Below, one piece after another: positions 18,400 to 25,409 of a DNA stretch of 25,409 nucleotides. The notes under the pieces were generated by a model. It searched no databases. It was given only the letters and a program-made list of their open reading frames with translations, and was not told where the DNA came from. Origin of the DNA: Blattamonas nauphoetae (Eukaryota; Preaxostyla; Oxymonadida); the NCBI GenBank assembly GCA_033064195.1, contig JARBJD010000660.1, positions 1 through 25,409 on the forward strand. The letters are read 5' to 3'. The position numbers and the translations under genes are program-made. The stretch's first letter is position 1, and each line of letters starts with the position of its first letter.

Positions 18400-18577
18400 C
18401 GGTGTCCTGTCACCAATCGGTGCTTTTCTCATATTTGATAAAGAATGTAGTGAATATCAAGTGAGTGAAGTGATCGAGTTAAAAGAGTCTTCCTTCCCGA
18501 GAAAAACCCGCAATACTAGTCAAGTGTCCAATTCATGGGTCAGATCAATCATCGCTGTGAAAAAGAGGGTAAATTAG
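18400..18577 (+). CDS. Weak frame after MITE copy 3
   Basis: A short frame (FDKECSEYQVSEVIELKESS...) that opens within the repeat edge and ends on TAG at 18575. It may be the far half of the gene cut by the MITE at 17947. There is no ATG start and no recognised domain. Confidence 0.25.
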
Positions 18578-18589
18578 AGAATATTCACA

Positions 18590-18851
18590 TCACTTTTTGT
18601 TTCATTCAACTTCTTTAACAATCCCTGGACAAACATGAATCCTATTCTCATCGATTTTTGATCATTTCACCTATTTTGTCAGATAAAGGGAAGCCAATCT
18701 CTCCCATCTCTGAAAGTTGAAATTTTAGCACGCCTCTCTCTCAACTTTTCCATCGCACCATTCTCACCACCATCTCAATGACCAGATCGAACGTCGCTCT
18801 CTTATTCAACGCATCTCTCCAAACTCTCTGACACTCACATCCATTTGAACA
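18590..18851. other. Intergenic, pyrimidine-rich
   Basis: No gene is seen here. The stretch 18721-18850 is rich in C and T (repeated ctctc and cacc), which could be a 5' flank or leader of the gene that follows. A short ATG frame at 18778 ends after 17 codons. Confidence 0.4.
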
Positions 18852-19689
18852 GTGACCAGCTCTAATTCTGAGCGATTGATCACGACGGCATCCGCGAACA
18901 GAAAAGGCGGGAAAGACGGAACCGATTCACTCCACAGTTCTACTCTCTCCTCAAGTCTTTTGTTGTCCTCACAGCAGTCGCGTCACTCCTCAAAACCACC
19001 CCTGGGAAGCTCACCAGCTGGATTCCCAACCTCGCCCATTTCATTTCTCAACTTTGGATGCTCTGCAATCAAAAGCCAAAAAACGAATGAACTCTCAGCC
19101 GGTGCAAACACTACTTCAACGACACCTTTCCAATCACTCGCAACAGCTGATGTCTCCACATTCATCATCCAGACCCACGCACAGATTAACTGTATCCTCC
19201 AAACCACACTCGACTTCTGGAGTGTTCTCACCCAATCTTCTCAGTGGCTCCCACAGGTCTTCCTCAGCGGATCAAGCTGAGGATCTCAGAGTATCCCGTG
19301 GTTCAAGACGCCTGAGTGCACACAGCGTGCCTTCCTCTCTGATTTTCAATGAGAAAGTGGAGGACGACAGCAAGTCCAAAACTCACCTCAAAACTGCTTC
19401 GAACGACGAAGGGTTTGATGACGACGATGATGACCTGTAAGAAGGAGTCGCTTTCGATGATGCTATTCAGACATTCGACATTGTGCAGGAACGCGCAGTC
19501 ACGCCGTTCAGATTCATGCAGCAGTTCTTCACTCAATTCGACACTCGCAGCGAGTACCAGAGTCCACTGGTGAGGATGGTGATCTCTCACGTGCACTTCG
19601 CGTTTGTTCAGATGTGTGTGGACAAGATCGACGAACTCGATGTCCCCACACTCCTCCCGGAGGAGAAGGTGAACTGCTACGCGTCGTAG
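18852..19689 (+). CDS. Unrecognised Ser-rich protein with acidic tract
   Basis: The N-terminal part in frame 3 (from about 18852, no ATG found) is Ser/Pro/Gly-rich and probably disordered (SLHSSTLSSSLLLSSQQS). Between about 19020 and 19060 the convincing frame changes to frame 1 (LQSKAKKRMNSQPVQTLL...), which runs through more Ser-rich sequence to an acidic run GFDDDDDDL. A TAA at 19438-19440 follows. Frame 1 then continues without change of character (EGVAFDDAIQTFDIVQERAV, FRFMQQFFTQFDTRSEYQSP, VDKIDELDVPTLLPEEK) to TAG 19687. The C-terminal part looks globular and conserved. The TAA is either Gln or the real end. Alternatively gtaag at 19437 could be a splice donor. No family is recognised. 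GC is higher than in the flanks, which supports coding. Confidence 0.55.
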
Positions 19690-20379
19690 TAGTATTGTAG
19701 ACGATTTGGGAACCAGATTGAAATAGTCGTTGAAATCAGAAACGAAAAGTCAATTCCGATTGACCATTTCTAAATCTTGTATTAAAAGGAATTTAGGCCA
19801 TTTCAATGATGCCAATATTTGACCTAAATTCCAGAAATATGTCCAATATTTCGACCTCATTTTAAGCGTCAATTTTGAAGCAAATTTTTGTCATATTCCA
19901 AAAATGTTGTCACTTTTTTCGATGTTTTTTCACTTTTGAACTCGAACAAAGTGAATCCAACTTGAGAACCACTTCGAAAAAATCGAAAAAATTTCTAAAA
20001 TGTCGGGGACGATGTGAGTCGTCGATCAAAACAATCCCGATGAAAATCGGTGGAGAATTCGTGGAGCTACGTACCGAACAGTGGTCCAAAATGTGTGGAA
20101 AAAGTCGATTTTCAGATTTCGCTACTAACCACTCCTTTATGTCTCAAATTCACCTCAAACATCTTCTAAAATTACAAAATCGATTTCAGAAGGTGAGATT
20201 CGCGATAAAAAACACATTTTGGAAAAAAAGTTTGATCCGACCCATTGAGGATTTTTACGAGTCGAAATTTTCGAGATACGGTATGGACCCTGTCTTCCAT
20301 CATCTTTCGCTCAGGAATCGTCCTCTTATGACGCCTTTTTGTGTTAGATTGGATAAGAACGCCTTCTGGCGACTTTAGG
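19690..20379. other. Probable non-coding or decayed DNA
   Basis: A + frame from 19875 to 20378 is open for 167 codons but begins on TTG and is rich in Lys/Phe/Ser from A/T runs. Parts of it (for example gaaaaaatcgaaaaaatt and gatgaaaatcggtggagaattcg near 19976-20062) resemble the body of the MITE family in style, such as catcaaaattggtccacagg. I regard it as a diverged repeat rather than a gene. No RNA gene is seen. Confidence 0.35.
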
Positions 20380-20890
20380 TATGAACCTTTTCACGTCACG
20401 ATCCTTCGGACACTTTTTTGCCAATTTTCATTTTTAACGTTAGATCTTCTAAATTCTTCGCATTCGCGTCCTAGCGACGCTTTTTTGAGATTTCCTGTTT
20501 TCCCACTTCATTAGTCCTCTTTTTTTGCACACACCTTTGATTCACCACATTTTCACCTCACTTTCAGTCACCGTCATTTTTGTATGTGTTTTCACATATC
20601 ATCCTCCCTTTCTCACGTTCTGAGGAGGGAGTGGCTGAATTTTTTAACACTTTTGTTCGGTACTTTTTCTATAAAGTTGATTTTACGTCTTTTTCCCCAT
20701 ATCTTGTCCGTATGTTTGTTTTAACAAAAACTCATTTCAGCACATTGTATCACTCATCTTCTTTGTTCCATTTCACCACTTATCCGTTCATAAGACACTC
20801 TCATTTACCTCATTTCACAACCCTTTTTTCCGTCGTTCACACCTCACGCGCACATCATTATGTCTTCATTGTTATTGACTTTTTTGCTTA
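20380..20890. other. Pyrimidine-rich stretch without genes
   Basis: The + strand is dominated by T and C (ttcacctcac, ccattttcac, tcatttcac). A frame over 20580-20891 reads as Phe/Ser/His-rich low complexity and is not called. Composition flips to purine-rich at about 20890. Confidence 0.5.
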
Positions 20891-20929
20891 ATTTGACAAA
20901 AAGAGATTGAAACAAGGTACAATGAAGTG

Positions 20930-22740
20930 AGCAAGTATGATAGTGAATGGTGAAATGGATGAAGTGAGAATTGAGGTACACTAATGTGTTTTATGAACGC
21001 GTTCATCGAAATTTAGGATAAAAAGAACAAACAATAGTGAATGAAGTGATAATTAAGCGATAAAGTGAAGTGAGGGACGAAAGAAATGAGACGATCAAAA
21101 ATGAAGAGATCCTGGTTCAGAAATGAGTTTTATGATCGCGTGAATCGAAATTTCACAAACAAAGAGCAAACAAAACTGAATGAAGTGGCAATCAAACACT
21201 AAAGTGAAGTGAGGAATGAAAGAAACGAGAAGAGTAAAAATGAAGAGATCGAAGTCACAAAATGACTTTTATACGCGAAAGAAACCAATGTAGTCTAATC
21301 CATGTGAACTGAGTTTAGAAAAACATACTTGTGAATCTTAAAACAAAATTGGAGAATTGATATTGAGCGGGCACAGTGGATTGTTTCTATTGTGTTCATA
21401 ATTGAATTTTAGAATTAGATTAATAAAAAACAAGAGAATACCAGTTTGGTTCCAGTTGTGAGACATCCTTTGCGACCATAAACAGCAATGCTTCACTCGA
21501 TTGGATGGTCACTCTTCAGTCCACTTTATCTGGTACACAAATTGATTTTAAGAAAGAATGAATGTGGAAACAGAGGATACCAGTTTCAATCCTTCAGTGA
21601 CACATTCTTTCGAAGTCTAAAACACCATACTGTACCTCAGATGTGAGGATCATTGACATCGAGTTAACTATGGGTTTTAAAAAGTGAACGAATAATAAAA
21701 CGTGATCATACCGGTTTCACTTCGGTAATGCCACATTCTGTGAACGATAAACCGCGATCGTGTACCCAATTCGAAGGTGCCTTTTGTGATCGATTGTATC
21801 TGGTACAACAATGGTTTTTATCAAAGAATTCAGTGAAAAAGTGAACAAACCGGTTAATCTCGACTTGGATCCACATTGATCAGAGCCTAAAACACCGTGC
21901 TGTACCAGAACTGAGAAGACAGAAAAAGAGCCAAATTAGGTCCAAGAGAATGTTTTATGAAAAGAGAAGAGAACAAATGAAAAAGCCAAAAGAGGGAGAA
22001 CATGAATTCAAGGTCAATAGAAAGTAAAACAAAGCGGCGTACCTTCTGAATCAAAATCGACGATCGATCGAGAAATTTCGAGCACCAAAAAGTTGATCAA
22101 AAATTTTAGAACTCATGTCAAACTTTAATTTTGGAAAAAAGTGAGAGACAATGAAGAGAAAATAAGAATGAAGTGAGAATGAAAATTCTAGAGTGAAGTG
22201 GAGAGAGAAAAAAGAGAAGACAAAAAGTGATGTGAAAATGACGGTACAAGAATGAGTCTTAGGAAAAGATAATTCAAAAAAGAGAACAAACTTGAAAAAA
22301 TTGGTCGGTGAAAGTCACTTTCGAAAAGTAAGACGCGATAGTTCATCGACGTCGAGAGGATCAGTTGGTGAGAGGTCAGAAAAGAAATTTAAAAAGAGAT
22401 GATCAAAAAGGAAGAGCAAACAAGTTATTTGTCAGAAGGGAAACATCCATTTGAGAGATAATAAGCAGTGGTCGACCGGATCTGAAGGTCACTTTTCGGT
22501 TCGATCAGAGAAGGTACAAAAAAGAGTTTTAGGAAATAATGAATTCAAAAATGGAGCAAACCTGTTCAAAACAAGTCGGGAATGAAACCACCGTTCATAA
22601 AACAATGTGATGTACCTGAACGAGAGAGACAGAAAAAAGTGAAGGATCGAGAACAAGAATGAAGAGATGAAAAAGAAAAGAGAACAAATGTGAAACTAGA
22701 AAGAGAAACACACCTACACTAAACAGTAAAGAACCATCAG
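20930..22740 (+). repeat. Diverged tandem repeat, period about 138 bp
   Basis: Two units at 20976 and 21115, and the start of a third at 21254, are spaced exactly 139 bp apart and share long stretches (taaagtgaagtgagg, aaaatgaagagatc, ttttatga.cgcg). Further right, a shared order recurs at about 125-143 bp: taaaacaccgtgctgtacc, then ggtacaa.aatg.gtttta, then gaacaaacc(g)gttt. The gaacaaac anchor is seen near 21026, 21166, 21437, 21574, 21706, 21846, 21971, 22283, 22426, 22553 and 22682. These positions fit about 13 units. Units are purine-rich on +, have no shared reading frame, and differ by many substitutions and small indels, so the array is old or evolves freely. Confidence 0.72.
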
Positions 22741-22893
22741 GAACGAAATGAGAGGATCAAGTCCCATTGAAGGACTTTCGCTGATCAAACAAGACTGATC
22801 GAACCCATCGATGACGGAATTGAAGTCTCGAAAGATCACCAACGATAAAATCACGAATGAAAATTTATTTTTGAATTTTTTAATTTGTATTAA
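22741..22893. promoter_or_regulatory. AT-rich leader before the virus-like block
   Basis: The repeat ends and the DNA becomes A/T-rich (gaaaatttatttttgaattttttaatttgtattaa) directly before the ATG at 22894. Such an AT-rich stretch is a plausible promoter, but no defined box was identified. Confidence 0.3.
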
Positions 22894-23020
22894 ATGAATC
22901 CAACTGCGATGTACAAGGAAAGACGTCGAGTATGTTCAGAACAAGCATTAATTGAATCAATGAGAGAAGAGAACTGTTCGCTAGTCTCTGAGTATGTCAG
23001 AAATAATGTGCCGGTGACGT

Positions 23021-23932
23021 ATGTTCATGAGGGAATCAAAAATTTTAATTGCAATGAAAGAGCAAACGAAAATGAATCGACAAAAATACAATTCACAAAT
23101 GATTGAGAAAATGATTGATCACACACTATTGACAACCAATGAGAATTCGGCAGTGATTGACTCACTTCAGAAGACAACAGAAGCACACAAGTCAGCGATA
23201 TCTTCAATCCAAAAAGTAGTCAGCACAAATGGATCAATCACGACACCAACAATTGGAGGATTGATCAATGTGAATGGAGCGAAGTGGAACATATCAGAGG
23301 GATCACTTCCGAAGTATCCAGGAACATATCCAGCTTCAACATTTAAGTCTGGCATATCAATCTCACAATCGATTGCAGAAACTTCAGGAATTCAGTTCAA
23401 TGGTGATGGAATTATTATGTGGTCACCGTGTGACTCACCAGCTTTGTATTACTACGATGAGGACACAGGTTCAGGAGTGTTTTCAATATCCACAACAGGA
23501 AGTTTTTCTCAACTGTCAGACAGAAGAGTGAAAAGAAATATTGAACCTTATCCCGATGTTCTTGAGCAACTGAATAAAGTGGAAATCGTGCAGTACCAAT
23601 TCAACACATTCGACTCGAAGATCAACAAAGTGACAAAGCAAATAGAGAATGAGACAGATGAAGAACACTTGAAGAACTGCAAAGAGAAATGTGAATGCTT
23701 GAAGAAGGAAAGTGAGAAGAAACACATTGGTGTAATTGCACAACAGATCCAAGAAATATTCCCTGAAGTCGTGAATGATTCCAATCCAGATTGTCTTCAA
23801 GTTGATTATGCAGAACTCTCCCGTTTTTGTATCAAAGCCATTCAGGAATTATGTTCAATTGTCGGACAACAACAGACGGTCATCAATGAACTAAACCAAA
23901 AATATAACTCACTGATCAATACTCCAACATGA
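23021..23932 (+). CDS. Fibre-like protein with peptidase S74 chaperone
   Basis: Part of the virus-like element; 303 residues ending on TGA. The N-terminal part is helical (KMIDHTLLTTNENSAVIDSL), consistent with a trimeric stalk. The middle is Gly/Ser/Thr-rich and beta-like (GGLINVNGAKWNISEGS, YYYDEDTGSGVFSISTTGS). From about residue 166 it is a clear peptidase S74 / intramolecular chaperone domain: SDRRVKRNI with the Ser166 and Lys171 expected to form the self-cleaving dyad, later HIGVIAQQIQEIFPEVV, and VDYAELSRFCIKAIQEL. S74 domains assemble trimeric tail spikes and fibres of phages and some eukaryotic virus proteins, and then cleave themselves off. A host adhesin with the same domain is the alternative. 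Confidence 0.8.
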   Translation: MFMRESKILIAMKEQTKMNRQKYNSQMIEKMIDHTLLTTNENSAVIDSLQKTTEAHKSAISSIQKVVSTNGSITTPTIGGLINVNGAKWNISEGSLPKYPGTYPASTFKSGISISQSIAETSGIQFNGDGIIMWSPCDSPALYYYDEDTGSGVFSISTTGSFSQLSDRRVKRNIEPYPDVLEQLNKVEIVQYQFNTFDSKINKVTKQIENETDEEHLKNCKEKCECLKKESEKKHIGVIAQQIQEIFPEVVNDSNPDCLQVDYAELSRFCIKAIQELCSIVGQQQTVINELNQKYNSLINTPT

Positions 23933-24322
23933 GATCAACAAGGAATTCATAGTACTCTTTGGTTATTTTTCCATTGATTGTCTCCGTTGTTTCCATTTCA
24001 ATTGATTCACCAGAACTGTCTTTGAACCAGATCTTCACAATTGATTGTTGAGTAGTTAATTCCCACTTCTTTCGCTTCGCAATCTGTTCATTACAGAAAG
24101 CAACAAACGAGTCATTAAATGCGTCAGTCTGGATCCAATCACCATGGATTGTTATGTGCTGAGGAATGTCTTTTGAGATGACAGTTGAGTTACCATTAAT
24201 TTCTTCTCTCACATGGATAAGTTTGCAGTCGAGAAAGTGAACATATTTTTTGTTTCTGGAATTGGTAAAATCAGGAGGTAATTGAGCAGTGTGAGAATTC
24301 TGAATTGAGAAATAGCGCTTCA
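23916..24322 (-). CDS. Minor capsid (penton)-like protein of the element
   Basis: Minus-strand frame beginning MVKRYFSIQN and ending on TGA, about 135 residues. The C-terminal pattern, SIVKIWFKDSSGESI followed by EYYEFLVDLMLEY, resembles the end of single jelly-roll minor capsid proteins of Polintons and relatives, where a 'I..WF.D..G' strand precedes a conserved hydrophobic strand. It lies directly downstream of the larger capsid-like region on the same strand, as minor and major capsid genes often do. The match is by pattern only, and another structural protein is possible. It overlaps the 3' end of the fibre-like gene by 17 bases, tail to tail. Confidence 0.45.
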
Positions 24323-24357
24323 CCATTTGTGTTTTCTTCAAAAATAAAATATTCAAT

Positions 24358-25100
24358 TTAATATCCTCTCTTCACTTCCTCATAAGCTTCTTGGAGTCGA
24401 CGATCAATGACATATCGCACTCGTGGTTGTCCATTCTCAATCCAGAACAACCAATATGTTGCTTGATGTAGTGCTAGAATTGGAGGAGGAGGTCCATCTT
24501 TGGTTGATGTGAAATATGGATCAAGTTCTCCCTGATTGATTGGTGTTCCTCTGTAGACGATATTCACTGATTCTGCTGTTGAGATCCCTTCTTCACCACC
24601 AGCGATTTCACTTCGATCTGTTGGAACCATGAATGTGAAACATGTTGCATCTGTTACTGGTTTTGTTCTCTTATATTCCTTTGCTTTTATAGTCAAACAT
24701 CTGAGTTGAACAAATTGAATTTTCAAACTCTTCTGTTGCGGAACAACCAATGAAATCACCATTCACCATCATCATTTGATAGAACTCTGGTGATATTGTT
24801 GACATTGGGAAATTGGGAAAGTTGGATCCAAGCATTTCGAAGTGACCAACATAGTGAGGATTTCTGAAGACTGTACATCTGTTTGGTCTTTCAGGAAGCA
24901 CATTAGATTCATGAGATTGTTGAGTTTGATACTGATGTTTGATCTTACTCCCATTGCATTCTGCTTTTGTTTGGAATGATTGTGTGTCAATTCTTTCTGC
25001 TTTCATGACATACAGAGTCTTCGAATATCTGTTGAAGAGGGATTGTTTTGTAGCATCAGTGATTTGATATCCATAGCAAATCGAAGTGACTTTGTCAACT
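24358..25100 (-). pseudogene. Major capsid-like region of the element
   Basis: Minus-strand coding remains. They include NRYSKTLYVMKAERID, FRNPHYVGHFEMLGSNFPNFP and, nearer the end, ALHQATYWLFWIENGQ. The 'GS.FP..P.' stretch and the overall placement next to a minor-capsid-like gene suggest a double jelly-roll major capsid protein, but the residue evidence is thin. The region looks recently broken (about one break) and may continue past 25100. Confidence 0.4.
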
Positions 25101-25409
25101 GATGAAGAAGTAACAGCAAGTGAAACTTATGGCTCCAACCTCAGCGACTGTACTGGCGGGTGGAGCATAACTCCTTTTACTGTAAGCTTTCCAGTACTGG
25201 ATTTCCTATCCGTAAATTCCTGTGTTACTGGAGAAAAGTCCCCATCAGACATAGACATCAAGAGCATGTTGGTTTGATCCGACATACTTGTGTCAAGTCT
25301 TTATCTGGAAACACTTCACGGCAACCTTGGGTAGATTTCGAATGACAGTTGAAGTTCGAAATGGGACAATACACGCGAATCAAAGGTCAAGGAAATCTTA
25401 ATCGTAAAT
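25101..25409. other. Right end, nothing recognised
   Basis: Short frames on + (from 25086 and 25160) have no ATG start and no recognisable domain. The sequence may be the flank of, or an insertion into, the virus-like element. No repeat or RNA gene is seen. Confidence 0.4.

Larger units (their letters stand above)
22894..25100. mobile_element. Polinton/Maverick-like virus-like element, fragment
   Basis: The block holds a fibre-like protein on + and two capsid-like regions on -, arranged tail to tail. That composition fits Polinton/Maverick-type or related virus-like elements known from metamonads and other protists. No DNA polymerase B, retroviral-type integrase, packaging ATPase or protease, and no terminal inverted repeats, are seen. 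The window therefore holds only part of the element, or the element continues to the right. Frames are still long and little decayed, with about two breaks, so it is probably a young fossil. Codon use does not differ obviously from neighbours. Confidence 0.55.

Noticed and set aside
19875-20378. 167-codon + frame as a gene
   Set aside because: It has no ATG start, its Lys/Phe-rich composition comes from A and T runs, it has no domain, and parts look like a diverged repeat.
20580-20891. 103-codon + frame
   Set aside because: Low-complexity translation of pyrimidine-rich DNA with no domain.
22894-25100. Bacterial prophage origin for the S74 protein block
   Set aside because: The neighbouring capsid-like patterns, the surrounding eukaryotic 5S array and transposons, and the lack of ribosome-binding sites or operon-like spacing favour a eukaryotic virus-like element.
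9916-25409. tRNA genes
   Set aside because: I looked for ggttcga-type B boxes with a matching A box and acceptor stem. The few gttca or ggttcg matches (for example near 13978 and 22498) have no supporting fold.

Overview
The window looks like a eukaryotic microbe's nuclear genome that carries a tandem 5S rDNA array next to a graveyard of transposons and a virus-like element. Several unrelated reading frames stay open only if TAA and TAG are read as sense (glutamine fits), and they then end at TGA. That code is known in oxymonads of the Streblomastix type, hexamitid diplomonads, ciliates and a few green algae. Together with Polinton-like, mariner, Merlin and pogo elements, it makes a metamonad such as an oxymonad my best guess. 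The species is inference, not something the sequence proves.

1-9915: tandem 5S rRNA units of about 570-578 bp (a gene of about 116 nt plus a spacer of about 460 nt), all on the + strand. There are 14 full-length 5S genes and three truncated 5S pieces. At least seven internal junctions made short units or units with no 5S gene. The array stops abruptly near 9915.

9916-12660: degraded DNA transposons. A pogo/Tigger-like DDE transposase lies on + (10182-11380), with its C-terminal part present twice. A Merlin (IS1016/ISXO2-like) transposase lies on - (12451-11663), and its three acidic motifs can still be recognised.

12640-18580: unrecognised host-like reading frames alternate with three copies of one MITE-like repeat (12640-12972 inverted, 14524-14992 with both long terminal inverted repeats, 17947-18380). 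A DD34D mariner transposase relic lies at 15540-16566. The host-like frames at 13331-13954, 15206-15388, 16567-16976 and 17317-17559 are the main evidence for TAR=Gln.

18852-19689: an unrecognised Ser/Pro-rich protein gene with an acidic tract and a more conserved-looking C-terminal part. It shows one frame change and one in-frame TAA.

19690-22893: no convincing gene. A pyrimidine-rich stretch (20380-20890) switches to purine-rich DNA that is a highly diverged tandem repeat with a period of about 138 bp (about 20930-22740).

22894-25100: a virus-like (Polinton/Maverick-type) fragment. It has a fibre-like protein with a C-terminal peptidase S74 chaperone on + and two capsid-like regions on -, converging on it. 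The last 300 bp hold nothing I recognise.
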